In this document: piece after piece, positions 12,189 through 20,235 of the stretch | Numbering within the stretch: the first letter of the stretch is position 1 | Layout of the letters: each line of letters opens with the position of its first letter | Assembly: GCA_964017195.1 (NCBI GenBank) | Contig: OZ024895.1 | Coordinates: 32,299,375-32,363,374, forward strand | DNA: 64,000 nt | Direction: 5' to 3' | DNA from: Siderastrea radians | Lineage: Eukaryota; Cnidaria; Anthozoa; Scleractinia; Rhizangiidae | Translations under genes and position numbers: made by a program | Notes under the pieces: model-generated | Seen by the model: only the letters and a program-made list of their open reading frames with translations | Told to the model about the DNA's origin: nothing | The model's database searches: none

Positions 12189-12468
12189 AGGCTGGTTTTC
12201 ACTAGGACATTAGCATAAGCGAAAGTATAAGCATAAACATGTCTTGCGTCGGCTTGTGCTTATGCTTATGTCGCAGTTTTGACGATGAAAACTGGAGGCG
12301 ACATAATGACCAGCCCTTACGTCGGCTAGTCCTTGTGCTTGCACTTATGTCGCCTCCAGGTTTCATTGTCAAAACTGCGACATAAGCATAATCACAAGCC
12401 GAGGCAAGACTTGTTTATGCTTATGCATGCGCTTATGGTTATGCTTATGGCCCAATGAAAACAAGCCT
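12189..12468. repeat. Inverted-repeat MITE inside the homeobox intron
   Basis: The arms AGGCTGGTTTTCA and TGAAAACAAGCCT bound an inner palindrome rich in GCATAAGC/GCTTATGC steps and GACATAAG/CTTATGTC blocks, centred near 12310. It lies wholly within the intron between the two homeobox exons. Confidence 0.7.
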
Positions 12469-12538
12469 TTTGCGCCATTACGTTTACTTTGCATAATTGA
12501 CTGCAATTTACATAATAACTTTCGATTTGCATGATTAC

Positions 12539-12711
12539 CTGAACTCTGGCTTCTGATAGGCCCAGTCTCTTGGCTAATGTTTTGCACGTCAAGGCGTCTG
12601 GGTAGTGTGTCTGATCGAAAAGTTTCTCCAACTCTCTCAACTGTTCTCTGGTAAAGTTTTTCCTGTTGCGCGGGGGTTTGCAGCGCTGGGACCGTCTACT
12701 AAGCAATTCCT
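12539..12711 (-). CDS. SHOX-like paired-class homeobox gene, homeodomain exon
   Basis: The exon is bounded on the minus strand by an acceptor TTTTTACAG and a donor GTAATC. It encodes the N-terminal arm and helices 1-2 of a homeodomain: [20 protein letters not shown], then THYPD and [13 protein letters not shown]. The donor falls in phase 0 after Val-Gln, the common homeodomain 46/47 intron position of paired-like genes, and joins in frame to Ile-Trp-Phe-Gln in the exon at 11103-11309. The exon begins with two bases completing a codon, so at least one upstream exon exists. I did not find it convincingly. It could lie beyond the Polinton, in which case the Polinton sits in an intron or the 5' region of this gene. 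Confidence 0.85.
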
Positions 12712-12999
12712 CTGTAAAAAGAAGGAACAATGAGTAAACACTTACTTTACCGTTTACTCTGAAGCAGAGTGTCTTCCTCGGTGGAACCGGTCCACTCTTG
12801 TGACAAAACGATGTTCTCGGGTTTGAGAGTTCTGGGTATTTATCGTTGTAATACGTATCCTCTAGTCCATGTTGTTTTAGTTATTACTACCTCGTCTGTC
12901 CGGCCGTTTTCAGTTTGCAATTATACCAGGATAGCGATCAATTAAAGTATTATTGGGAAAGCGAAACCCGGAATTAAGAGAAAGTCGTTAGAACCCCCG

Positions 13000-13555
13000 T
13001 TTGTAGCATACTGAATAAACGCAACCACAGCCAAGTAATGCTTAACATTTTTATATCATGGCTACACTTTAGGATTTTGTCCATTGAGACTAAAATGTTA
13101 GACAAATGTAATCCGCTTGTACAGCATGACAAGCAACTACACAGGAAAGCACCTGTGCTCATTTGATGTGAAAACAGAGAAGGCCGTTTCATTTAATGGC
13201 GAATACAAGACTCAACAGCCATAACCACGTTGTACAGTGTAGTAAACAGCAACACGGGAAAGTACTGCTCAGTAGCTTTACTTTAAATGGTCACACATCC
13301 ACAGACTCAAAAGCCAGGCCCACGTTGTGCAGCGTAATAAACAGCACCACAGGAAAGTACCGCTCAGTAGTTTTCATTTGAACGGTCACAGTTTAGGATT
13401 TTTATCCGAAAACTCAAATGTCAACCATTTTGTACAGTGTAAACAGTAACGCAGGAAAGTACTGCTTTATAGCTTTCATTTGAGTTTAGGATTCCGCGCA
13501 CAAACTGCCTGTGGCCCTCTCAGCATAATAAACAGCATCAGAAGAAAAGTACTAC
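13000..13555. repeat. Diverged tandem copies of a CAGGAAAGTAC-containing repeat
   Basis: Four to five degenerate units share AACAGCA-ACAGGAAAGTAC, CTCAGTAG, TTTCATTTGA and TGTACAGTGTA (for example near 13230, 13330, 13440 and 13520). Related fragments occur inverted near 11880 and direct near 35280. No coding content is supported. Confidence 0.65.
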
Positions 13556-13561
13556 TCTATT

Positions 13562-13888
13562 AGTAAGGGACGCTCATATGGAACCAATGGAGGCGTCTGA
13601 TTGGTCGAGAGCAGGAGACATCTGATTGGTCCAGAGGTTGCCATAGCAACCGCGGACCGATCGCAGGCGCAGAGAAACCGGAAGTCATGTGACCGGAACC
13701 GGAAGTCACGTGACCGGAAGTGACATCACCGGAACCGGAAGTCACGTAGTTTGGGGTGGAAAACCGCTGACCGGGTGGAAGAAAGGATCGCGGGCTCAGG
13801 GGACCGGAAGTCACGTGATTAGAAAGGGAAAAGCGTGGAACACTGTGGGCGCAGAGTCCAAAGTCCAAATCAGGCACGGGGGGAGGTA
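13562..13888 (+). repeat. Left terminal inverted repeat of the Polinton
   Basis: This segment matches the reverse complement of 33449-33842, from AGTAAGGGACGC inward to CAGGCACGGGGGGAGG. The two arms differ by point changes and by the copy number of an inner module (GGTGGAAAACCGCTGACC to GATCGCGGGCTCAGG), which occurs once here and about three times on the right. Confidence 0.92.
13577..13825 (+). promoter_or_regulatory. Transcription-factor-site cluster in the left TIR
   Basis: Reading inward there are two inverted CCAAT boxes (TGATTGG, near 13599 and 13624), a near-perfect RFX X-box palindrome (GTTGCCATAGCAAC, near 13637), then five ETS-type CCGGAAGT sites. Four of the ETS sites are followed by TCACGT or TCATGT E-box-like sequence and one by TGACATCA. 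The same order is present in the right arm. Site identities rest on known consensus motifs of NF-Y, RFX, ETS and bHLH/CREB factors; their use is inferred. Confidence 0.65.
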
Positions 13889-13896
13889 TAAAAAGG
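13887..13896 (+). promoter_or_regulatory. TATA box (TATAAAAAGG)
   Basis: TATAAAAAGG lies 34 bp upstream of the ATG at 13930, at the inner edge of the left TIR. Similar boxes precede many other genes of the element. Confidence 0.75.
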
Positions 13897-13929
13897 CAAC
13901 CCCTGGGTGAGGTGGTAGTTGTCGTCACC

Positions 13930-14985
13930 ATGAGTTTCTACATCACCCTCATCAGTGATCAAGCGGTAGGCACGGGGGAAAAATTTACCGCCAGACTTCC
14001 CCATTTACACTATCTGGTAGAAGACGATTGGGAAGCGGCCCTGGTTCATATCTCACACCCCGGTTTTAATCAACAATTGGAACATCAAACGAAGCAGAAT
14101 TGGACTCAAGAAGATAGTACAAAACACTGGATGAAAATAGATATCAAATACATGCCAAAACGTGCCGATGGAACGGCTCCCATTAAAGTCACCAAACAAA
14201 TCCATTTACCGCCAGGGTATTACAACAACCTGAAAGAAGCATGGATTGCCATCGCTTACGAAATGGAAAAACAACACATGGAAGTCATGATGGATATATC
14301 AAAAATGGACATGGACGATCTATCCAAACGACAACAACTAGCCCAACTCAACCTTGCTCAACCGTACGTTAAAATCACCAATACTGGCGTCGCCCCCGAA
14401 TTAGATTCGCTGTATGTACTCATTCCAGCCAACATGCAATTTGAAATGGAATGGAAATTCGCTCAACTGATGGGGTTTGTCCGAGACGGTAAAGCAGGGG
14501 AAGAATTGATCGTCCAAGAAAAAAATTATCTGGTGAAACATATCGTGGATTACGACGATCGACACAAATGGGAAGAAATGAAAGGACCCCGAGACAAATA
14601 TCCACCTCAGGGCATCGTCTCCGTCAGCTTTACTCATCCCGAGTTCGATTATTACTTCTTCTTGGGTCCGAATCTCAGTCGGCAGCCATTTCCCACCACC
14701 CCAACCGTCAAACCGCAACAAGGACAACAACAACTCATGATTTACACGGATCTCGTCATTGACAGCGTTGTTGGAAATCAACAAAAAGGGTTTTTACGTA
14801 CCATGGATGCCAGCAATACCAATCATCAGTTTGAAACCACTCAACGGATGTTTTTTCCTCTTCGCAAGACCATCTTTGACAGCATAGCCATTGACATTCA
14901 AACAGCGAATGGGCAGCCGGCTCCCTTCAAACAAGGCAGCACCATCCTCACCCTTCAACTCTCCAGAAAAAGTCAACGGACATGA
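13930..14985 (+). CDS. Penton-like/minor-capsid candidate, copy 1
   Basis: 351 residues beginning MSFYITLIS. The ATG is chosen because it follows the TATA box at a sensible distance and aligns with the MSFYVALPS start of the paralogue at 18333. Homology between the two is clearest at the C-terminus: IYTDLVIDSVVGN with VYSDVAGSTIVGN, FFPLRKTIFDSIAIDIQ with YLPLRNEVVEIIQIQV, and GSTILTLQLS with GHTIVTLHFK. Proteins with this opening are recurrent in cnidarian Polintons. I take them as minor capsid/penton-type structural proteins, by association with capsid genes and not from a demonstrated fold. The middle of this copy is strongly diverged from the other two, which suggests an old duplication and a distinct role, such as a spike or fibre variant. 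Intact. Confidence 0.65.
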   Translation: MSFYITLISDQAVGTGEKFTARLPHLHYLVEDDWEAALVHISHPGFNQQLEHQTKQNWTQEDSTKHWMKIDIKYMPKRADGTAPIKVTKQIHLPPGYYNNLKEAWIAIAYEMEKQHMEVMMDISKMDMDDLSKRQQLAQLNLAQPYVKITNTGVAPELDSLYVLIPANMQFEMEWKFAQLMGFVRDGKAGEELIVQEKNYLVKHIVDYDDRHKWEEMKGPRDKYPPQGIVSVSFTHPEFDYYFFLGPNLSRQPFPTTPTVKPQQGQQQLMIYTDLVIDSVVGNQQKGFLRTMDASNTNHQFETTQRMFFPLRKTIFDSIAIDIQTANGQPAPFKQGSTILTLQLSRKSQRT

Positions 14986-15112
14986 CGTGGCTTGTCATGT
15001 AGAGAAAGCGAATCATTCATTAAATCCTGGAGCACGTGGGACCTAGCCCGGTTAGCTCCAGAACAGGCTAACTACTTAGATTGGTTTTTTTGAAAGGGGT
15101 GGGTTTCCTTTA

Positions 15113-15451
15113 GTGAAGAACCGAGGAAAAAAATGGCTTACCACTCTCCGTAGGTGTTGCTTGCTTGCTTGCTTGCTTGCTTGCTGGCTTGGGAGTGAAA
15201 ATAGGGAGTGGAGGCGGTTTTTTATAGAGATCCACGCGAAGCATCATGGGCTAACTAGGGAGGGGTGGGAAGAACTGAACAATTACTTGGTCGCCCACCT
15301 TCCTCGAGTGCAATCGGACTATCGTTGGCACAACATTGTTACTTTTTTTAATGAAGTGGAGCGCGAAAGGGAGGTGTGGAAACGTCTGGATGAGTTGGAG
15401 AGAGACGCCATGGAAGCCTATGAACGGTGTATGGCCAATTTGAACAATTGA
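15113..15451 (+). CDS. Hypothetical Polinton protein, start uncertain
   Basis: An open frame of up to 112 codons without an in-frame ATG near its beginning (the first codon counted is GTG). After a GCTTGCTTGCTTGC microsatellite-coded Leu-Ala-Cys stretch, the likely real part reads as a charged helical protein (WRRFFIEIHAKHHGLTREGW, then EREREVWKRLDELERDAMEA). The missing ATG suggests a splice, a lost start, or decay after expansion of the microsatellite. Its 3' end lies inside the left copy of the 222-bp duplication. Function unknown. Confidence 0.35.
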   Translation: MKNRGKKWLTTLRRCCLLACLLACWLGSENREWRRFFIEIHAKHHGLTREGWEELNNYLVAHLPRVQSDYRWHNIVTFFNEVEREREVWKRLDELERDAMEAYERCMANLNN

Positions 15452-15616
15452 ACATTTTTTATTTTGAACATTGTTTTTTATTGTGAGTCAAGGCTGCTGT
15501 GCATCAAGAGACAGTATTTATGATGAACGTGGAAAACCAGTGTTGTCAGTTTTTTAAAATTTTTTTATTAAAAAGAGTTGATGTTTTTTACAAATGGTTG
15601 TCCGTGTCCATCTCTT
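15395..15616. repeat. Left copy of 222-bp direct repeat flanking the LINE insertion
   Basis: Identical, as far as I can read, to 16647-16868. It begins TTGGAGAGAGACGCCATGG and ends GTGTCCATCTCTT, exactly at the junction with the poly-T that marks the LINE 3' tail. The positions fit a target-site duplication, though an unusually long one. Confidence 0.9.
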
Positions 15617-16646
15617 TTTTTTTTTTTTTTTTTTGTAATTTGTTTATTTTTTTCAACAACAGGTTACAATACATACAATAACTTACTTACATTACACGTT
15701 ACAATACATTACTTATACTTACAACTTAACTACATGACTTATTTACAATACACTACTGGAAGTATATAGCTTAGGATAACCTACAGTACACAACTTACGA
15801 TTATATTACATTACTTCTTACATTACACTACAAATTTACATTTTTCTTAAAATTATAAAACACAAAGACAGCGCAGTGCATACAGACATTATATATGTGT
15901 AACAACATACAGTTCAGTAAATTACCTTTAATTGATTAGATAGTTGTTCCAAAAAAGAAACAAGAAGTGCCGTGTGCTTGCCAGCTATTTTAAAAAGAGA
16001 GGAGGTAACCTAACAAATCTTTCCATTTGTCATAATGAAGGTTGATCTTGTTATTTTCTTTAGCAATTAAACGTTCAGAATCAAACACTGCTTTCAAAGT
16101 TTTTGTGAAACTGATTGCGCTGGGAAGAGAGTTGTTATGTTTACATCTGAAAATATGTTGTTTTCCTAATAGAATTAGATGATTCTTTAGAAATACATTT
16201 TCAACTGTGTCGGTGATCCCTAGGATCACTTCTCTTTCAATTAGCTCATAACCCCCCAATAGATGCTTAACTGATTGCCAAAAGTTTGCTACCAAAGGAC
16301 AATGGAAAAAGAAGTGGGACATGTTTTCCTCAGAGGATTGGCAGAAAGAACAGAGAGGAGAATTGGACTTGCCAATTTTAAAAAGGAAATCATTTAATGG
16401 AAGTATTCTATTTAGTATCTTGTATTGAAATTCACGCGTTTTGGTGTCTATTGCGCATCTAAAAGCATTGCTATAAATTCTTTTCCAGTCAAGGGCTTGC
16501 TCTGTAGAAGCATATGAATCTTCGAATTTCTTTTTTGCCGACGGACTAATCGAAATCTTTGACACCAAAATATTGTAGATTTTTTTAGAGGACAATTCAC
16601 TTAATAAAAGGGCATCATTGCTTGAGTACAAAAACACATCGTCCCA
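15617..16646 (-). mobile_element. 5'-truncated LINE fragment with poly(A) tail
   Basis: The plus strand shows T20 at 15615-15634, which is the poly(A) tail of a minus-strand LINE. Upstream on that strand, 15990-16637 is an open frame of 215 residues. It contains a zf-RVT-type zinc motif (CSFCQSSEENMSHFFFHC) followed by PLVANFW, the conserved C-terminal segment of many non-LTR reverse transcriptases, just after an EFQYKILNRILPLNDF block. The RT core and endonuclease are missing, so the copy is 5'-truncated and inactive. The frame is still open and the flanking duplication perfect, which argues for a recent insertion. Confidence 0.85.
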
Positions 16647-16868
16647 TTGGAGAGAGACGCCATGGAAGCCTATGAACGGTGTATGGCCAATTTGAACAAT
16701 TGAACATTTTTTATTTTGAACATTGTTTTTTATTGTGAGTCAAGGCTGCTGTGCATCAAGAGACAGTATTTATGATGAACGTGGAAAACCAGTGTTGTCA
16801 GTTTTTTAAAATTTTTTTATTAAAAAGAGTTGATGTTTTTTACAAATGGTTGTCCGTGTCCATCTCTT
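16647..16868. repeat. Right copy of 222-bp direct repeat
   Basis: Repeats 15395-15616 without a visible mismatch and continues into unique Polinton sequence (GCCACGCGGGTGG). It restores the sequence context broken by the LINE. Confidence 0.9.
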
Positions 16869-16894
16869 GCCACGCGGGTGGGGCGCTCCTATTT

Positions 16895-17074
16895 ACAATG
16901 GAAAACTAAAAAATTGGAATAAAGCTATGTACAGTTTGAAAAATAAAAACTAAAACTTGGAAAAAGTAAAAAATTGGAAAAGCTACAATCTTGTAGGTAC
17001 AGATTGAAAAAATAAAAACTACAAATTGAAAAAGTAAAAACTAAAAATTGAAAAAAGCTATGTACAATTGGAAA
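16895..17074. repeat. Low-complexity A-rich repeat
   Basis: Irregular short repeats of the type AAAAATTGGAAAAAG, AAAAATAAAAACTA and AGCTATGTACA. They end at the 3' end of the minus-strand SLOG-like gene. No gene. Confidence 0.6.
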
Positions 17075-17791
17075 CTACAAATGAAAGTCTTCGAGTTCCA
17101 GGCGTAATTGGTCAATGTTCTCGGGTAGACAAAACGTGCGATTGAATAAGGCTTGAATTTCTGTTTGGGTTTTACTGTCTAGATCTCGGGATCCTACCAC
17201 CGCACTGCTTTGATGAAGGGTGGGCCCTTTGGGACCCCAAGGGACAAATTGACTCCCAGCGACCAGGGTGGTGGCTTGGTCGTCGACTTGGTAGTAATGG
17301 TCCGATCGGTACCACGATTGACTGGGGATGTCAAAGAGGTAGACGGGTTTGCCTTGATCCATGGCCAATTGGACGGTCCAACCCGTTCCTCCTTTCACGC
17401 GTTTGCCATCCTTTTCCAAGATCCCAAACGCATAGAGGGTATGCGCTTTTTTGGCAATTTGATAATTGCGTTGCAGCAATTGAAGCGTGTAAAAATGAGT
17501 GGGCATCCGTTTCCCTAGTTTCTGAGCCGCCTGGTGAAGATGCGGGTTGGCCAGCGTGAGGAGTTCCACGGTGGAGGGTGTGATGAAGTGGGCTCGAGGA
17601 TGATTGGGGGGTACCAGGACTTCCACTTGCATGCAAAACTGTTTGGCCATTTGTTCGACGAATTCGTCGGTGCCTTTAGCTCCCCCGGTGTACACCACAT
17701 GTCCACGACCAATTTGGAGTTCCATCGCAAGGGGATTTGGTGTTGAATACCAGCCAAGTGGATTACAAAACACAAGTGGCACGTGTGTCAT
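17075..17791 (-). CDS. SLOG-like Rossmannoid nucleotide-binding protein
   Basis: 238 residues with an ATG start. Residues 31-42 (HVVYTGGAKGTD) form a beta-strand and glycine loop like those of the SLOG/DprA/YpsA superfamily. Then come a VEVLVPPNHPR segment (56-66), LLQRNYQIAKKAHTLYAFG (105-123), a second glycine loop GGTGWTVQLA (134-143) and a strand KPVYLFDI (148-155). This is the usual layout of the fold, which binds nucleotides or nucleotide-like ligands. A C-terminal block SSAVVGSRD may contact the same ligand. The gene is antisense to its neighbours, and its start faces the truncated capsid-family gene at 17808. Similar proteins are, to my knowledge, recurrent in cnidarian Polintons but uncharacterised. 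Ligand sensing, nucleotide processing or counter-defence are only inferences. Confidence 0.65.
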   Translation of the reverse strand: MTHVPLVFCNPLGWYSTPNPLAMELQIGRGHVVYTGGAKGTDEFVEQMAKQFCMQVEVLVPPNHPRAHFITPSTVELLTLANPHLHQAAQKLGKRMPTHFYTLQLLQRNYQIAKKAHTLYAFGILEKDGKRVKGGTGWTVQLAMDQGKPVYLFDIPSQSWYRSDHYYQVDDQATTLVAGSQFVPWGPKGPTLHQSSAVVGSRDLDSKTQTEIQALFNRTFCLPENIDQLRLELEDFHL

Positions 17792-17807
17792 GGGGAAAAA
17801 GGTAAAA

Positions 17808-18318
17808 AAAAAGCTTGGCCCTGAAAATGGGATGGATCGAACAAGTGTCCTCCGGCCAGTATCGATTGGGCCCGAATCTCTTGCAAGAATTTCAAGGCAT
17901 GTCCACCATTCCCACCCCGACGGATGTCCTCGATGGCAACAACAAGCCCACCTTTTGGAAAGTGGATGGGGATTATGTGGTGTTGAGTCTATCGTGCCAT
18001 TGGCGGTTTGTGAATTTGAACGACAAGTTTCGTCCCTCGTCGGAATTTCCCTCCACGCGTCCCTTGCACGTGTATTGCAATGTGGGCACCAGCAGCATGG
18101 TAGGGGGTCGCATCACGGATCTCTTACGAGAAATCAAGTATCACCCTCAAAACACCACCCACTTTGAACCTCGACACATTCAATATGTCCCCATACGCAA
18201 TGAAGTGGTGGAAATCGTGGAAACCCAGATGGCCGAAACCAATGGGGAGCTGGTGCAATTTGGTGAAGGGCATACCCTCCTGACCCTCCACTTTAAAAGG
18301 GAAGTGGGGGTGGTGTGA
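17808..18318 (+). pseudogene. Truncated penton-like paralogue, copy 2 (C-terminal half)
   Basis: The frame aligns with residues from about 173 to the end of the copy at 18333, starting at KLALKMGW in both. Conserved blocks include LSLSCHWRFVNLN, LHVYCNVGTSSMVGG, RITDLLREIKY and YVPIRNEVVEIVE. The N-terminal half, about 172 residues, is missing, and homology begins only 17 bp from the start codon of the inverted SLOG-like gene. A rearrangement that placed the SLOG gene probably removed the front of this gene. The remaining 168 codons are still open, so a short product from the internal ATG at 17824 cannot be excluded. Confidence 0.75.
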
Positions 18319-18332
18319 AGAAAGAAGACAAG

Positions 18333-19382
18333 ATGTCGTTCTACGTGGCGTTACCCAGTCATGCCAACCGACATGAATTTCCCAACAACCAAGCCAATGC
18401 GTTCAAGATTCGTTTACCCCAGCCGTTACGGTTATCCGGAGGTCCATGGCAAGTCGGCTTGAGTGCCATTTCCTTACCGGATACGCACGTCAATTTGTAC
18501 GACTTGGTCCAAAAAGATGGGTACATGATGTGGACGTCCTGGGACCAAACCTATCCCAAACCGGGTGGAAAAGACGGGGAAACGGCCACGCGAGTAGGGA
18601 CGGCTGAAACGCTCATCAATGACATTCAACATTTGGATTGGGTGGTGGATGGGGTGAGTTTCATGAAAGCGGCCATTACTCACTTGGAACAACGACGCAA
18701 GGAAACGGCGATTCAAGGAGGTCGTTTTACCAACGATCAAGGCAAACACACCCACGTCAAGTTTCGTTGGGAAGGGGACGATCTCATCGTTGACAACACG
18801 AATGTCTGCCATTGCAAAACCGACACGCCGGGCCTGTCCCTCTACACCAAGTTGGCTCTCAAGATGGGATGGTTGCGTAAAATTAGCAGTGGGTTGATTT
18901 TGGGACCTAACTTACAGCAAGAATTTATGGGTGATCAAATCCCCAACATGAAACAACCGATTGACAACGATTGGAACGATTTGGACAACGATCAGCACAA
19001 CCCGGTCTTTTGGACGGTGCATTCGTTTTCACGGGATCATTTACAATTGAGTATGAGTTGTAGCTGGCGTTTCACCAACGTGAATGTGGCGTTTCGTGCC
19101 GTGGTGGGAGATCCCTCACGATCGTTGCACGTGTACTCGGACGTGGCAGGCAGCACGATTGTGGGCAATCGCGTGACCGATTTGTTGCGAGAAATCCAGT
19201 ACAAGCGAGAAGGACGAGGCACCCTGTACTTTGAACCGTTGCACATTCAATACCTACCGCTTCGCAATGAAGTGGTGGAAATCATTCAAATTCAAGTGGC
19301 TGAAACGGTTGGCACCGGGGGAGACTTGGTCAAGTTTGGCAAAGGCCATACCATTGTCACGTTGCACTTCAAAAAGACATAA
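18333..19382 (+). CDS. Penton-like/minor-capsid candidate, copy 3 (full length)
   Basis: 349 residues beginning MSFYVALPSHANRHEFPNNQ. The ATG at 18333 is preferred over the upstream GTG because copy 1 starts with the same MSFY motif. The N-terminal block FKIRLPQPLRLSGGPWQVGL followed by SAISLPDTH is a recurrent feature of this Polinton family. The C-terminal half is shared with the truncated copy at 17808 and more distantly with 13930-14985. The block order next to the small basic proteins, MCP candidate, protease and ATPase suggests a virion structural role. I infer penton or minor capsid; no fold is demonstrated. Intact. Confidence 0.7.
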   Translation: MSFYVALPSHANRHEFPNNQANAFKIRLPQPLRLSGGPWQVGLSAISLPDTHVNLYDLVQKDGYMMWTSWDQTYPKPGGKDGETATRVGTAETLINDIQHLDWVVDGVSFMKAAITHLEQRRKETAIQGGRFTNDQGKHTHVKFRWEGDDLIVDNTNVCHCKTDTPGLSLYTKLALKMGWLRKISSGLILGPNLQQEFMGDQIPNMKQPIDNDWNDLDNDQHNPVFWTVHSFSRDHLQLSMSCSWRFTNVNVAFRAVVGDPSRSLHVYSDVAGSTIVGNRVTDLLREIQYKREGRGTLYFEPLHIQYLPLRNEVVEIIQIQVAETVGTGGDLVKFGKGHTIVTLHFKKT

Positions 19383-19414
19383 AAGGAAAACGCGTGTGAC
19401 TTGAAAACAACAAG

Positions 19415-19606
19415 ATGCCAAAGACAAGAGTGCGTCGAAAGCGAGGAAGAAGGCAACGAGGCGGTCTCTTGCCGCTAGCCGCCCTTGTGCCAGCCTTGAT
19501 GGCTGTGGGGAAGGCCGCGGCGTTGGGCGCGGTGGGTGGTGCGGCGGGTTACAGTGGCATAAAAGCGATGGAAGCGGCTACCACTCGGAAGAAAAAAGGC
19601 AAATGA
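19415..19606 (+). CDS. Small basic core protein, pX-like
   Basis: 63 residues: an Arg/Lys-rich arm (MPKTRVRRKRGRRQRGG), then a hydrophobic Ala/Leu/Gly segment (LLPLAALVPALMAVGKAAAL) and a basic tail (TTRKKKGK). The layout of basic arm, Gly-Gly, Leu-rich segment is that of the adenovirus pX/mu precursor, which is cut after the Gly-Gly by the viral protease and condenses DNA. A CATAAAAGG box lies about 30 bp upstream, overlapping the stop of the preceding gene. Probably a DNA-condensing or membrane-active virion component; the link to pX is by layout, not proven homology. Confidence 0.6.
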   Translation: MPKTRVRRKRGRRQRGGLLPLAALVPALMAVGKAAALGAVGGAAGYSGIKAMEAATTRKKKGK

Positions 19607-19609
19607 CAG

Positions 19610-19618
19610 TATAAAAAG
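19610..19618 (+). promoter_or_regulatory. TATA box (TATAAAAAG)
   Basis: Lies 52 bp upstream of the ATG at 19671 and just after the stop of the preceding gene, so the next gene probably has its own promoter. Confidence 0.65.
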
Positions 19619-19670
19619 ACGAAGGGGTCACGTGAAGCACAGACATTGGTGAAGAGCAAGAAGAAACAAC

Positions 19671-19997
19671 ATGCGAGGGGGAAGTTTGACACGCTTTCGT
19701 ACGGACGAGTGGTATGATCAATACGGCAACGGGCTGATGAGGGAGGCCGTGCGTGGGGGTTTCCAAGGCCTTAAAAGGACGCGAAATCCATTGAAACTGC
19801 CTAGTAATACCGTAAGAGGATTGAAAGCCGGGTTATCCCGAGGCGTCAAACGCAAAGCCGAAGACGTCATCAAAAAAGAAATCACCAAACAAGCCAAGAA
19901 AGCCTTGAGCAATAAGAACGTGAAAGAAGCTGTGCGGGTGGCCAGTGCCTTGTTTCCCAAGCAAACCAAATGCGCTCGAGATATTTTTGGTGTCTAA
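19671..19997 (+). CDS. Small basic protein, probable virion core component
   Basis: 108 residues, strongly basic, starting MRGGSLTRFRTDEWYDQ. It contains EAVRGGFQGLKRTR, a bipartite nuclear-signal-like GVKRKAEDVIKKEITKQAKK and a C-terminal CARDIFGV. The MRGG and VRGG motifs resemble the Gly-Gly sites in neighbouring small proteins. Position between the pX-like gene and the capsid gene supports a core or minor virion role. Not recognised beyond that. Confidence 0.5.
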   Translation: MRGGSLTRFRTDEWYDQYGNGLMREAVRGGFQGLKRTRNPLKLPSNTVRGLKAGLSRGVKRKAEDVIKKEITKQAKKALSNKNVKEAVRVASALFPKQTKCARDIFGV

Positions 19998-19999
19998 AC

Positions 20000-20173
20000 A
20001 TGGACCCCGTGCATTCCCGTCCTCGACGGATTCGTAGTGATCGAGGTTTGCCTCAACAGGGAGGTCTGTTTCCTTTTTGGAAACGCACGAGACGACAACG
20101 TGGAGGATGGTTGAGTCCCGAGGTGATGAGAGGGCCCGGGTTTGATTTGAGACAACGCTTAGCACGACGATGA
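20000..20173 (+). CDS. Small basic protein with two Gly-Gly motifs
   Basis: 57 residues beginning two bases after the stop of the preceding gene. It carries two candidate processing sites, LPQQGG-LF (about residues 17-24) and RRQRGG-WL (about 31-38), in an Arg-rich context. The motifs match those of the proteins at 19415 and 24599. Probably a precursor of a basic virion peptide. Confidence 0.5.
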   Translation: MDPVHSRPRRIRSDRGLPQQGGLFPFWKRTRRQRGGWLSPEVMRGPGFDLRQRLARR

Positions 20174-20179
20174 CGACGC

Positions 20180-20187
20180 TATAAAAA
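20180..20187 (+). promoter_or_regulatory. TATA box (TATAAAAA)
   Basis: Lies 56 bp upstream of the capsid ATG, in the gap between the basic protein and the capsid gene. Confidence 0.65.
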
Positions 20188-20235
20188 CCCCTCACGACGA
20201 CGGGGTGCCCCCACTCGACGACGACGACGTTAAAC

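Noticed and set aside
12758..12831. Possible upstream exon of the homeobox gene (minus), in compatible phase, bounded by CAG and GTAAAC.
   Set aside because: It would leave an intron of only 46 bp, has no start codon, and the phase match alone has a one-in-three chance. Not listed as an exon.
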